Counted from the stretch's first letter, positions 30,985 through 41,467 are shown. The stretch: DNA of 64,000 nucleotides from Galdieria yellowstonensis (GCA_026122205.1 JANCYU010000033.1:139001-203000); one strand, 5' to 3'. Program-made: numbers and translations. The notes: a model not told the origin generated them from the letters alone.

Positions 30985-32798
30985 TTATGCTTGGTTGGAT
31001 AAAAACTTTTCCACATTCCTTTCCAACATAGATAAAGGCACCGCTCCTGAACTAAGCAAACAATCATGAAATAAAGGCCACGAAAACTTTTCTTTCAACT
31101 TGTCTTGCACCTTTTGTAACAGTTGAATGATCTTCATTTCTCCAACCTTGTATGCCAACGCTTGACCTGGCATAACCATATATCGGTCCACTTCGACTTG
31201 AATATCTACTTCTGTAATACCTGCATTTTCACGCATGTATCGTACACATTCCTCTCTCGTCCATCCAAGAGAATGAAGTCCTGTATCCACGACAAGTCGA
31301 CAAGCTCTCCAGATCTCGGCCAATAGCCTTCCCAATAAGTCATAATCGTTTTCATATATATTCATGACATTGCCTAAATACTCTGCATAAAGTCCCCAAC
31401 CTTCCACATAACCAATACAGAAACCTTGTACTTCTTTACGGATTCTTGGAAGATTGTCCAACTCTTGTGCTATAGCAACTTGTAAATGATGACCAGGAAT
31501 GCCTTCATGTAATGCAACTGCTTTCATTGCATAAAGAGGCCTCGTTGTAGGTTCCGAAGTATTTGCATAGAATACTGCCGGTCTCGAACGATCTTTCGGT
31601 GCCGGATAATAATGTGCGGGTGGAGCGGACTTTTCTCGATATGATTCGATAGGTTTTACTTCCAATCCTGCTTTGGGAAGTTTGGCAAAGTAATCTGAGA
31701 CCTTGGTGCCAATCTTATCCAGTATGTTCTTATATGTTTCTATAATATCTTGCGAGTCTTTGGCAAAGAGTTGTGGATTTTGTCGTAATTGGGCAATAAA
31801 GGATGCAAGTGATCCTTGTGCTTGTTGTAAGCGTTCTCGTACTTGATGGATTTCTTCCGATATTCTTTTCACTTCTTTCTTCCCAATCGAGTGCAACTCT
31901 TGAGCTGTAAAAGACAAAGATGTATAATATTCTATTGCTCCTTCATAAATGGTTTTTGAATCCTTCCAATCGACAATGCCAGCGGTTCTTCTAGCATGAG
32001 GACTATATTCGTTCTGCAAGAAATCTTCCAATAACTTGTAAGCTGGAAGAACGCTTTTTTCAATTACATTTTCAAGTGTCTCCATACTTTGACCCAACTT
32101 TTCGAAACGTGTCGCTGCTGACTCAAAGAAAGGAGACTTTGCTACTTCTTTCTCGCCTTGTGCCTTGCAGATGGAAATGAGAGCTTGTACGGACTCGATA
32201 GGTAATGTATAACCTGTTTGAATACCACAACGAAATGCTTCGATGATTTGAGTAACTTGTTTTGGAAATGCTTCCAATCGAGCCAAGAAGCTGTCTGCAT
32301 CTTCTTTGTTTCTCCATGGATGAAAGTTACCAGCCATAGGTAACATAACAGGTGGACCAAAAATATGCGTCGTTGGAACCTCATATCGATCGAAAGTCTC
32401 CAAACGTCGAATAGATATTCTAAGCATTTCCTTTAAGAATTCGTAATTATCCTTCTCCGTCTCAGGTAGGGAAGATACAATGTTGGATTGGATAAGTTGT
32501 TGGTGGAAACGTTTCAACGCCTCGTAGTGTTCCTTGTAAGCCTCGAAACTCAGGTCCTGCAAGTATGCGTTCCATCTATAGTCACCTTTATTATGGTTTT
32601 AAGTTTTTCCTTGTGTTTAAAGTAAGGTTGCTAATATCTACCTATCATAGTTGCAGACAGTGGATCGTTTCTCATCTCTTCATCCCACACCTCTGCATAA
32701 AGCTTCCACAGTTGTTGAACAGACTCGTTTTCACTACATACAGCACTAGGCTCTGTAGATGTGGGTACTTTTAAGTTTCTTACACTGTTGGGGTCCAT
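30985..32798 (-). CDS. DUF885 family protein (HExxxH-type, peptidase-like)
   Basis: Two exons, about 32798-32642 and 32585-30985, joined in phase over a 56-nt intron; 585 aa. The junction reads SATMIGDYRWNAYLQDLSFE, the typical N-terminal block of DUF885 proteins. The core motif ALHEGIPGHHLQVAIAQE carries His-Glu and two further His residues in the arrangement of a zinc metallopeptidase, and is followed about 30 residues later by CIGYVEGWGLYAEYLG with a conserved Glu. DUF885 proteins are mostly bacterial and are thought to be metallo-carboxypeptidase-like, with no well-defined substrate. No signal peptide is seen from this start. The frame is open upstream to 32900. Bacterial origin is possible, but the intron shows long residence in the nucleus. 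Confidence 0.85.
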
Positions 32799-33071
32799 CG
32801 ATGGTTCCCAATGGAAAACTTTTCCCCAACGTTGTGAATTGACAGACCGAACGCTCGTATATTCAACACATACTTTGGCATAATTATATATATATATCAA
32901 AATGAATATGTATAGATACTTCTTTCTATGTACCTATCTATTTATCTATCTGTATATAACAGTATACAAATGATGATTCTACAAAAGAATAGAAAAACTT
33001 TCCAACACATTTTCTTCAAACATTTCCACAACAACGGCGATCGACATTGTGGCGATCTTTTCTTTGTAGCG

Positions 33072-34836
33072 ATGGGCGGAACGGGACGATCGAAAAGAGC
33101 CAAACGTATCCGCAAGTTTGGTACTGGAGTGCAAGAAAGTGTGAGAATAGTAAACAAAAAGCTGAAATTATCTGGAGAGGATGCATTACAACCAGATGTT
33201 CCGTTTCGACGAAAGAAAAGGTCGACTTTTGAAAGGAGACCGAAACAAAACTTGAAACCAGGGAAGAAGACTGTTGTAGACCGACAGGAAGATGATGATG
33301 ATGATGTCTTGACAGAAGATGAGAATCATGCATACGAATCGGTGGATTCTCCTTTTGATGCTGTCGAGTCTCCGAATAGTGAAGATTCTGAACCATGGGA
33401 ACGAGAAGATGAAGATGGGACTTTTTCGGACTCTTCAGCAGTGGAAACGGCTGAAGAAAATGGATTGGCGAACGGCGAAGGGAAAATAGACTTGTTGGAG
33501 GATAGTTCAGTGGACGAAGAAAGAGAAGAAGAGATGGAAGAACTGGAAATTGAAAAGGAAAACAGACTTTTGGAAGATGAACGACGACTTGAAGAAGAAG
33601 AATCGAAAGCGGAGTTTACTTTGAATGATGCAGATAATGTCATACAAACAGAACAGTTAGAAAATCTGTTTCATAATGATATACATCGATCTTTGACCGA
33701 TAGAAAGTCCAGGATATCTATCGTTTTACAAGTTTTATCGGATTGGAAGAATCGAAAAGACGGGACGCATTCCAGGTCGGAATTTCTTTCTCTTTTACAG
33801 TCGGATGTGAGTTATGTTTATGGATACAACACATTCCTTATAGAAGAATTCTTTCGTATGTTTTCTCCAGTGGAATGTATCGAGTTTATTGAAGCTAGTG
33901 ATAAACCTCGTCCTCTCGTTATAAGAACGAATACTTTGAAAACCAAAAGAAGGCAATTAGCTCAAGCACTTATTTCTCGTGGAGTGAATATCGATCCGTT
34001 GGAGAAATGGAGCAAAGAGGGTTTGGTTGTCTATGAAAGTAGAGTACCGATAGGAGCAACTCCTGAATATTTGGCTGGACATTATATGATTCAAGCATCT
34101 TCCTCCTTTCTTCCGGTATTAGCTTTAGCTCCTCAAGAGAATGAAAAGATTCTCGACATGGCAGCTTCTCCCGGTGGAAAGACGACTTTTATATCCGCTC
34201 GAATGCACAACACAGGAATTGTCTATGCCAATGACGCTAAAGCAGATCGTATAAAGTCTCTTGTTGCGAATATTCATCGATTAGGAGTTGAAAATACTAT
34301 CGTTTCTTGTTATGATGGTAGAAAACTTGCTTCTATATTGCAAGGTTTGGATAGAGTATTATTAGATGCTCCTTGTTCTGGTACTGGCATCATCTCTCAT
34401 GATCCTTCCGTAAAGACTAGTCGTGAATGGAATGATATTCAAAAGAATTCATCGATACAAAAACAACTTTTGCTTTCTGCAATTGATTGTTGCAACGCTC
34501 ATTCAAAAACTGGAGGTAAACATTCATTTCAATGGTTGACAATCACTGAAAGCGATCTTTCTAGGTATTATTGTTTATTCGACTTGTTCGGTGTTGGTTG
34601 AAGAAAATGAGGCAGTGATTGACTATTGTTTGAAGCATCGTTTTGTGAAAGTAGTCTCCTGCGAGATACCTTTTGGAATGCCTGGTATAACAAAGTATCG
34701 AGGAAGACAATTTCATTCTTCTCTTCAAGAAGCTCGACGATTCTTTCCACATATACATAACATGGATGGCTTCTTTGTTTGTAAACTAAAGAAATTGAAA
34801 AATGGAAAACGGAAGAATACGACAACAACTTTCTGA
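33072..34836 (+). CDS. NOP2: NOP2/NSUN1-type 25S/28S rRNA (cytosine-C5) methyltransferase
   Basis: Two exons, 33072-34515 and 34565-34836; 571 aa. N-terminal 190 residues are basic then strongly acidic with a run of Asp (GATGAT repeat), typical of nucleolar proteins. The catalytic part contains RPLVIRTNTLKTKRRQLAQ, VPIGATPEYLAGHYMIQ, the SAM-binding ILDMAASPGGKTTFISA, RVLLDAPCSGTGIISHDPS (motif IV Cys) and, across the splice junction, VYSTCSVLVEENE (motif VI, catalytic Cys). NOP2 methylates a cytosine in the large-subunit rRNA and is needed for 60S assembly. PIGATPEYLAGHYMIQ and the nucleolar N-terminus favour NOP2 over other NSUN members. Confidence 0.93.
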
Positions 34837-34891
34837 AACTCAAGTGCCGAACAAACCTTATATGGAGCTCAATTCGTCTCTTATTTAGTGT

Positions 34892-35980
34892 TCAACTACT
34901 TCTCTCTATTTTTGGAGAATTGGGTGAGTGAATATCCAAGTTGAAGTTACTGGAAGAAGTACGCATGAGAGTATTCGTAGAAGGCACTTGTAAATATTTG
35001 GATAAACTAAATAGGAAACCAGATAGAATACCCATAATTACACCAACCCATGCCATCCATGGAAGTTGTTCATGAAAGAAAATAGTTCCAATAATGATCG
35101 TTGGAACTTTGATAAAGTTTCCAACAAAACTAAATGTTGCTCCACTTGTGGTTGCATTGACCCAAAACACCGATATTTGAATGATAGTAACTGCAATACC
35201 GGAAAAACTAAAAGAAGCTTTGAATAGAGAAGAAAGTTGAGACCACTCTGAAGATATTCGTTGCGGTTCCTTTTGTATCCACGCAAAAGGCGTTAATACA
35301 AGAAAAGAAAGCACGTTGCCATTCATTGCTTTGGAAATGTTGGAATATCTTGCCTTTCCAACAAAAAACCTTAAAGAAGCCAACCACAGTACATTGGATA
35401 CGATACTAACTCCAGCCCAAAAATAACCTTTTGTTGAACTTACGTCGAAGTGCGCTGTCACTGCACTACTTAGAAATATCAGAATCATACTAAAATACTC
35501 CAAAGTAGACACGACATCACCAAAGAAGAATCTTTCTAAAAGCTTCGTGCAGATAGGAACTAGCGCCTTGAGTGACGTTACGACTGGGATCGTCAAGAAT
35601 TCAAAAGCTTTGGCGTTGGAATATAGATACAAGGAAGAAAATAGTTGAGGGAAAAACAGCCGGCGAAGTAACTTTACGCTAAGTTTTGCACTACTCAAAA
35701 TTCCCAGCAAGGAACACAAGGCTAAAAAAAGAGTAGATATAGCGTTTTGGACTATTATACAAGAAATTGGAAACTGTTTGCCTTCCCCAGAAAATATGAG
35801 CTTATTCATAAGAGTTACAGACATAGAACTCAATCCATAACAAAGACAAGATAGCACTGCTTCACTTTTGCCTAGATGTCGAAAAACGAAAATTCCTGAC
35901 TTTTCTTCTCCTGAAGAATAGGGAATATTTATACTATTACTACTGCCAGTTTCTTCGTGATTGTTCATTCTTCTTAACAA
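34892..35980 (-). CDS. Nucleotide-sugar-type transporter (DMT/TPT superfamily)
   Basis: Single exon, 362 aa, about ten membrane segments. Start of the first segment is SCLCYGLSSMSVTLMNKLIF, followed by segments with FEFLTIPVVTSLKALVPICT and, near the end, ATTSGATFSFVGNFIKVPTIIIG then FHEQLPWMAWVGVIMGILSG. The last block resembles GDP-mannose and other Golgi nucleotide-sugar transporters; substrate is not certain. The N-terminal 30 residues are polar (cytosolic). It is convergent with NOP2 (55 nt between stops). Confidence 0.82.
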   Translation of the reverse strand: MLRRMNNHEETGSSNSINIPYSSGEEKSGIFVFRHLGKSEAVLSCLCYGLSSMSVTLMNKLIFSGEGKQFPISCIIVQNAISTLFLALCSLLGILSSAKLSVKLLRRLFFPQLFSSLYLYSNAKAFEFLTIPVVTSLKALVPICTKLLERFFFGDVVSTLEYFSMILIFLSSAVTAHFDVSSTKGYFWAGVSIVSNVLWLASLRFFVGKARYSNISKAMNGNVLSFLVLTPFAWIQKEPQRISSEWSQLSSLFKASFSFSGIAVTIIQISVFWVNATTSGATFSFVGNFIKVPTIIIGTIFFHEQLPWMAWVGVIMGILSGFLFSLSKYLQVPSTNTLMRTSSSNFNLDIHSPNSPKIERSS

Positions 35981-36091
35981 ATTTCAAACGTTGTGCTGTT
36001 CCGCCCACAAAAAAAACCACAACGAAAATGTTTCCAACCGATTATTTGTGGTGAAGTGGCTTTTGCTTAGACAAGAAGACACGAAAAAGTT

Positions 36092-37306
36092 ATGTCCTTG
36101 AAGGAGAAACGCTGTTTTCAATTGTCACCTCTAGTTACAGATAGAGAGGATCTTTGTACAGAATTTTCAGGTTTGACCATTCCCTCCACAGAGGAACGTT
36201 ACAAAGAAGATAGTTGGGAAGAACAACAACGTGTTATTTACGAGGAAACCAATTGTACTACCCCAAGAAGAGTCTCAGTAGGAAAAATGGAAGGAAACGA
36301 AAACAAATTGTTACATGTCACAGGAAGACCGTCCAAGGAAGAGAACAGGTCTCTTTTACCCGGTCATCCTGACTCTCCAAGGCCTCCCGGTACAACTCTC
36401 TTCAACGATAATAATTTTTTTGCTACGAAGAAAAGACTTTGTAAGAGTACTTTTCCTACTTGGGCGTCGCAAAGACGAAAGCAGTCTTCAGTTCATTCTC
36501 CCAAGCGAAATTCCGAAAGTGTGGAGAGAAACTGCAAGCAAAGACCAAGTTTGCGAGCACGACTGATTAATAGGTTTATATTATCTACAAGAAGAGCTGT
36601 TCATGAATATGCTGCCGCTGCTACTGCAGTCATATCCCCTTCTGGTGACTTTGTTGACTCTACGAGTTTCCAGAGTTTTCATCGATGCAGTGAGGAAGGA
36701 GCTGAATCCTCAGATGTAACCCATTGTGGAATACAGGGTGGTTATTGTCGCATTTGCAAAGAGCAAAATACACACAGTCCCAACTTGTCTTTTCATAAGG
36801 AATCTAAAAATTCTAGTGGCTTGGAGGCTCGTGTGAGAAGCAAATCATTTCCAGAATACTCTGTGGAACATAACAACACTATTCAAGAAGAGTATATGAG
36901 CCGTATGCGGTCGTGTTCTCAAGTTCTTGAAGACGAGATATACGGAACAAAATCAGACAACTGGATGCATGTTTCTGATGATAAAAGTCCAAACTCGTTT
37001 GTAGCAAGAGGTAACAATGACATAACATATGTAGGTGAGAGACAAGATTTTTCTCCTATCAGCCCTTCTATTCAAGATATTGCCCATTTTGAAGAACAAG
37101 TTGATAATATGGAAACGTCATCGGTTCAAGATGAAAAGGATTCCCGAGAGAAAGAAGAAGGGAATCTGCAAACTGCTAAATATAAAAAGAAAATGAACCT
37201 AAAGTTGGATTTAGATAGTGTTCAAGACCCAAGAGGAGGAGGCGGAGGTTCACGAATTATTCCAGTAAAAACGAATAAGAAAAAGAGTTCTTTTGCAACT
37301 TTTTAA
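36092..37306 (+). CDS. Hypothetical Ser-rich protein, 404 aa
   Basis: A long intact frame of 404 codons, so very likely coding, but no domain was recognised. It is polar throughout, with many Ser, Glu and Asn, no membrane segment, a basic stretch around residues 120-170 (KRNSESVERNCKQRPS, RLINRFILSTRRAV), a small Cys cluster (CGIQGGYCRICKEQ) and a Gly run near the end (DPRGGGGGSRIIPVK). Overall it looks like an intrinsically disordered regulatory or scaffold protein with many possible phosphorylation sites. Confidence 0.7.
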   Translation: MSLKEKRCFQLSPLVTDREDLCTEFSGLTIPSTEERYKEDSWEEQQRVIYEETNCTTPRRVSVGKMEGNENKLLHVTGRPSKEENRSLLPGHPDSPRPPGTTLFNDNNFFATKKRLCKSTFPTWASQRRKQSSVHSPKRNSESVERNCKQRPSLRARLINRFILSTRRAVHEYAAAATAVISPSGDFVDSTSFQSFHRCSEEGAESSDVTHCGIQGGYCRICKEQNTHSPNLSFHKESKNSSGLEARVRSKSFPEYSVEHNNTIQEEYMSRMRSCSQVLEDEIYGTKSDNWMHVSDDKSPNSFVARGNNDITYVGERQDFSPISPSIQDIAHFEEQVDNMETSSVQDEKDSREKEEGNLQTAKYKKKMNLKLDLDSVQDPRGGGGGSRIIPVKTNKKKSSFATF

Positions 37307-37511
37307 GAAAACATATGTGGTGTTTTCATGTAGATAGTTGTAGGAAATAGATGAATTTTATTTCTTTGCTAAATAGTTGGAAAGTTTCTTCTTTTGTATT
37401 ATTATTTAAAACTATTTTGATAGACGTACAAAAGGAAAAAGCCAATGTGCAAAATGTTGTCGACCCGCGCAAAATTTTTGATTGATGTTTTGAACAACTT
37501 TCAGACGAGGG

Positions 37512-37887
37512 ATGGAAGCTAGACAAAGTATACTAGAGAACAGTTCAACAGAAGACAACGAGTCTTTTTCTGCAGAACAACTCGTGAAACACAAGGAAAA
37601 GGAACTGCAAACACTTGTAAAGATAAAAGAATACACCCAAGAGATATTAGGACAACTCAAGTTCCGAGTACAAACTTTTGAAAAATATGATACCATATTA
37701 GCTGGTAAGCAGAAGGTTTCATATACACCAAAAAAATATATCAATTTTATATATGAATATATTTCTTCTTGGATAAAAAGATGCCGTAGAAACAATAGCG
37801 CATTGGAAAGAAATTTCTCGTTGCAGCGCCAATATCTTAGCGGATAAAGAATACGTAAAAGTACCTTTAGAAGATAAAAAGCAGTAA
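37512..37887 (+). CDS. DAD2-like subunit of the DASH/Dam1 kinetochore complex
   Basis: Two exons, 37512-37704 and 37781-37887, joined in phase over a 76-nt intron; 99 aa, the usual DAD2 size. The order of residues matches DAD2: KHKEKELQTLVKIKEYTQEI, a Leu-heptad helix, a Thr-Ile-Leu-Ala turn, then AVETIAHWKEISRCSANILA, where the His/Asn-Trp pair and following helix are the family signature. DASH subunits form the ring that couples kinetochores to spindle microtubules. The assignment rests on a short alignment from memory, so a different small coiled-coil protein is possible. Confidence 0.62.
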
Positions 37888-37949
37888 ATTTCCTAAATAT
37901 TTACGATTTTTAACAATTATTTTACAGTTTTGTGGATAAATAATATCTC

Positions 37950-38921
37950 CTATGACGTGCCACATAGTGCTTTCAAAACTTGAGTTCCCGTTACTGTCTT
38001 TCCTTTCTCCAGACTAGTCTGTACACATGACTCTCCTCCTATGAGATCTTTTTGATGGAAGTTTGTATCGGTTTCGCGATGAACATTTCGAATATGTCGC
38101 CGAAGTGATGAATCTAACCCAAACTGTTTACAGCAAAAAGAACACTCAACACGATACTCCTTTTTATGCACTGCCTTTTCATGAACTGAAAGATTATAAG
38201 AAGATGTAAATTTCTTGCTACAATTAGGAAAGTGGCAAGGGAAAACTTGTCGAACTTGGACGTCTTCTTGATGCGTACTAAGATGTCGTAACCACGCACA
38301 ATATTTAGAAAAAGTCTTCGAACAATAGTTACAGGAAAACCAAGACTTCTTGTGTACTTTGTGTAAATGGGAAGACAACTCTGCAAAACTCTTAAAACCT
38401 TCAGTGCAATCCGGATCAGAACAAAAGTAACTAAAAGCTATCCAGTGCTCAGGAACTTGGAAAGACGACGATAAAGAGGAACTGCAAGAGTTGGAATCGA
38501 TCCAATGTACTATTTCTCCGTTATGTGGTTGCGTTTCCTCCATACTGTCACTATAAGAACAAAAACTCTTTGATGCGTGAGAGGAGTTGTAATGTTCTGC
38601 AAGCTGCCGTTTCTTCCGAAAAGAAACTCCGCAGTTGGAAAACTTACAAATAAAGGCTCTTTTTTCGGTATGTGATTGTTCGTGTCGCTGCAATCTTTGT
38701 TTTGTAGCAAATGACTTGTTACAAGAAACTCTCGAACAAACAAAAGGTCTTCGTTCCTGATGACTCCATTCGTGACGTCGGAGATGATCTGAACGCGTAT
38801 ATGACTTTCCACAATATGGATAACTACAAATATAAGGACGTTCTCCAGTATGAGTTCTTGTATGTGCTAACCATTTGGAACGTGTTCGATAACTCTTGAA
38901 ACACCAATCGCAAGAAAACAT
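37950..38921 (-). CDS. TFIIIA-like C2H2 zinc-finger protein
   Basis: Single exon, about 323 aa from the Met at 38921 (frame open to 39041). I count eight to nine C2H2 fingers: CDWCFKSYRTRSKWLAHTRTH, then fingers starting CSYPYCGKSYTRSDHLRRH, CSRVSCNKSFATKQRLQRH, CKFSNCGVSFRKKRQLAEH, a spacer of about 45 residues, CSDPDCTEGFKSFAELSSH, CNYCSKTFSKYCAWLRH, CHFPNCSKKFTSSYNLSVH and CSFCCKQFGLDSSLRRH. The CX4C spacing (C-x-x-x-x-C) in several fingers, the HTGERPY-like first linker and the internal gap fit TFIIIA, which starts 5S rRNA transcription by RNA polymerase III. A generic zinc-finger factor is the alternative. Confidence 0.75.
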   Translation of the reverse strand: MFSCDWCFKSYRTRSKWLAHTRTHTGERPYICSYPYCGKSYTRSDHLRRHEWSHQERRPFVCSRVSCNKSFATKQRLQRHEQSHTEKRAFICKFSNCGVSFRKKRQLAEHYNSSHASKSFCSYSDSMEETQPHNGEIVHWIDSNSCSSSLSSSFQVPEHWIAFSYFCSDPDCTEGFKSFAELSSHLHKVHKKSWFSCNYCSKTFSKYCAWLRHLSTHQEDVQVRQVFPCHFPNCSKKFTSSYNLSVHEKAVHKKEYRVECSFCCKQFGLDSSLRRHIRNVHRETDTNFHQKDLIGGESCVQTSLEKGKTVTGTQVLKALCGTS

Positions 38922-39074
38922 CGTCGACGATTCGCTACACAAAAAAAAGACGACGAAATTAAGGCGAATATCACAAAGTTTATGTACTGTCAGAACTGTA
39001 TGTTCATAAAGAATATTCCTAGAAAATCCCAGCGACTCCAACTACGATAGAATCAACTTTGTTCATCGGTCATG

Positions 39075-40175
39075 TCAACTACGAATCCAAAGCAACGAAC
39101 AATACAGACCAAACAAAACCAAAAGAGACAATCCGAAGAAACAAACAAAACAAAACAACAAATCGACAAGCGGTAACTTGTAAAAAGGAATATTCGTTCC
39201 ATCAAACTTTCCATTTTTCTTAAAGGTTTCCATTTGTTGGTCTTTCTCCTTGTAGATATTATATAGGAACTCTTTCATTTCTTCTTCACTTTCTCCAATG
39301 AGATGAATAGGAATTCTTCTTTGATGAACATGAACGACCCACTTTTGTCTACCAAAGCGATGTCCAAATAAGATATCCGAAATAGAAGGACGCACTGCAC
39401 TGCCATGGGAAGGATATCCAATAGTGATATCATAACAAGCACCCACATTTTGTCTCAAGGAAGAAATACTCGCACTAAACCCTCCAACTTTAGGCAATAA
39501 CACATTATACAATACAGGAAGATCATGTTTCTTAGCATAATCTTGAGACTTCTCCATCTTAAAGGGACTAAATCTCGTTCCTTCACAAAATATTATTAGC
39601 CAAAATGGCCACTGTCCAGAAGCATCTGTCAAATAGGAAAATATTCGTTGGAATATCTTACGATCTTTTTCCATATGTCTAGTGATAAATATACAAACTC
39701 TCACTAATACTGCAGCTATGCCATAAAAAGGAAAATAGGCTAGCGACTTTTTGGCAAAGAATTTGACGTCTCCGTGCCTCTGAACTTGACGAGCAACCGA
39801 ATAGAGCAATAAAGAATCCGTCCAACTTTGATGATTACAAACGACAACTGCACTTTCTCCTTGAACAAATTTATCTCCTGTAATAACCAATTCTACTTTT
39901 GCAAGTCTCTCTACATAACATATAAAGTGTGACATCCATATACGAAGAACGAAAGACTGCAGTCGTCGCATAATATATTTGGCACGACAAAGCCAACATA
40001 TCGACAACAAAATAGGTAACAAAATATCACATACAAGAACTACGCAAAAAGTCATCCATAACAAAAATATCAAACCAGTACAACGTGCGGTCCACTTGGT
40101 GAGAAACGACAACATCGCTCTTGCCTGTGATTTTTCACAATTGCGACATGATCGCTTGCCGTGGCCGTTCAGCAT
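39075..40175 (-). CDS. Lysophospholipid acyltransferase (PlsC/AGPAT family)
   Basis: Single exon, 366 aa from the Met at 40175; another start at 40115 gives 346 aa, and the frame is open to 40259. Motif I VVCNHQSWTDSLLLY contains the catalytic NHX4D. Motif III FCEGTRFSPFK contains EGTR, and LPVLYNVLLPKVGGFSASIS is the VxPRVGGF-like block of eukaryotic AGPAT3/4/5 and lysocardiolipin acyltransferases. There is a hydrophobic N-terminal segment (TGLIFLLWMTFCVVLVCDIL) and two C-terminal segments (LVDLLFCFVCFFGLSLLVLF). It would add an acyl chain to lysophosphatidate or another lysophospholipid in the ER. Its 5' end overlaps the possible leader of the divergent YchF gene. Confidence 0.88.
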   Translation of the reverse strand: MLNGHGKRSCRNCEKSQARAMLSFLTKWTARCTGLIFLLWMTFCVVLVCDILLPILLSICWLCRAKYIMRRLQSFVLRIWMSHFICYVERLAKVELVITGDKFVQGESAVVVCNHQSWTDSLLLYSVARQVQRHGDVKFFAKKSLAYFPFYGIAAVLVRVCIFITRHMEKDRKIFQRIFSYLTDASGQWPFWLIIFCEGTRFSPFKMEKSQDYAKKHDLPVLYNVLLPKVGGFSASISSLRQNVGACYDITIGYPSHGSAVRPSISDILFGHRFGRQKWVVHVHQRRIPIHLIGESEEEMKEFLYNIYKEKDQQMETFKKNGKFDGTNIPFYKLPLVDLLFCFVCFFGLSLLVLFGLYCSLLWIRS

Positions 40176-41410
40176 CTTTTCTCTTCTTATCAAATAGTCA
40201 TCTAAGCGTATATAAGAATGCAAGATATGGAGTTTCACAAGCAGGAAGAGATGGTACATTGTGCTATACTTTTTTTAAGCGACGACGCTGTGTACATACC
40301 AGTTTGTATTTGAATATGACTTTGAAGAGTGGAATTGTTGGTCTTCCCAATGTAGGAAAGTCTACTCTATTCAATGCGTTGTTACAGAATTCTGTCGCTC
40401 AATGTGCCAATTTTCCATTTTGTACGATAGAACCCAACGTCGGTATCGTTCCAGTTCCTGATCCACGTCTCGAAGTTTTGCAAAAGTTGCATCAATCAGA
40501 AAAGGTCGTACCTGCTTTTTTAGAGTTTGTAGATATTGCTGGTTTAGTTTCAGGTGCAAGCAAAGGAGAAGGATTGGGTAACCGTTTTCTGGCCAATATT
40601 CGAGAGTGTGACGCTATTGTACATGTGGTTCGATGTTTTGAAAGTGAAGACATTGTACACGTAGAAGGCTCTATAGATCCTCTGAGAGATATTGACATTA
40701 TCCATACGGAACTTGCGCTTGCAGATTTTGCTCAAATTGAAAAAAAGTTGGAAAGATTGAAGAGAAACAAAGCAGAATCAAAGTTAGAATGGGAAGCACT
40801 AGAAAAGGCCAAAGCAGCTTTGGACAATGGAACGATGTTGAGAAATGCCGTAAACTTGTCAAGTCAAGAAAGAGCTTTTCTTGTTCCATTACAATTGTTG
40901 ACAATGAAGCCTGTTTTATATGCTGCCAATGTCTCTGAAGAAAGCTTATCAAAGGGCAATACTTTTACACAATTAGTATGTCAAAGAGCAAAAGAAGAAG
41001 ACGCATCCTTTGTTATCGTTTCTGCTCAGGTGGAAGCAGAATTGGCGTCCTTATCCGAAGATGAAAAGAGTGAATACTTACGTATGTTGGGAGTAGAAAG
41101 AGATAAAATTGGTTTGCCTGTGTTGGTTCGTGAAATGTACAAACTTTTGGGTTTGGAGACTTACTTTACTAGTGGTCCAAAAGAAACGAGAGCTTGGACT
41201 ATAAGGAAAGGAACCAAAGCACCTCAAGCAGCAGGTCTTATTCATTCTGATTTTGAACGTGGCTTTATTAGGGCAGAAACTATCTCTTATGAACAACTTG
41301 TTGCCATTGGTTCGGAAAAGAAAGCGAGAGAACAGGGTTTGATAAGGAGCGAAGGAAAAGATTATATCGTACAAGAAGGAGATGTTGTTCATTTTCGTTT
41401 CAACGTTTGA
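40148..41410 (+). CDS. YchF/OLA1-family GTPase, bacterial type, with possible organelle leader
   Basis: The core begins at the Met at 40316: GIVGLPNVGKSTLFNALL (Walker A), NFPFCTIEPNVGIVPVPD, FVDIAGLVSGASKGEGLGN (G3) and the C-terminal TGS domain (RAWTIRKGTKAPQAAGLIHS, DFERGFIRAETISYEQLVA). These wordings match bacterial and organellar YchF more than cytosolic OLA1. From 40316 the protein has 364 aa. The frame is open upstream to an ATG at 40148, adding 56 residues that are rich in Arg and Ser with few acidic residues, like a transit peptide. With that leader the gene would overlap the 5' end of the divergent acyltransferase. YchF binds ribosomes and hydrolyses ATP more readily than GTP. Confidence 0.9.
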   Translation: MIACRGRSASFLFLSNSHLSVYKNARYGVSQAGRDGTLCYTFFKRRRCVHTSLYLNMTLKSGIVGLPNVGKSTLFNALLQNSVAQCANFPFCTIEPNVGIVPVPDPRLEVLQKLHQSEKVVPAFLEFVDIAGLVSGASKGEGLGNRFLANIRECDAIVHVVRCFESEDIVHVEGSIDPLRDIDIIHTELALADFAQIEKKLERLKRNKAESKLEWEALEKAKAALDNGTMLRNAVNLSSQERAFLVPLQLLTMKPVLYAANVSEESLSKGNTFTQLVCQRAKEEDASFVIVSAQVEAELASLSEDEKSEYLRMLGVERDKIGLPVLVREMYKLLGLETYFTSGPKETRAWTIRKGTKAPQAAGLIHSDFERGFIRAETISYEQLVAIGSEKKAREQGLIRSEGKDYIVQEGDVVHFRFNV

Positions 41411-41467
41411 GATACTCAGTATATATATATATATATGTATATATAGGAAAACATACATATATTCTCC

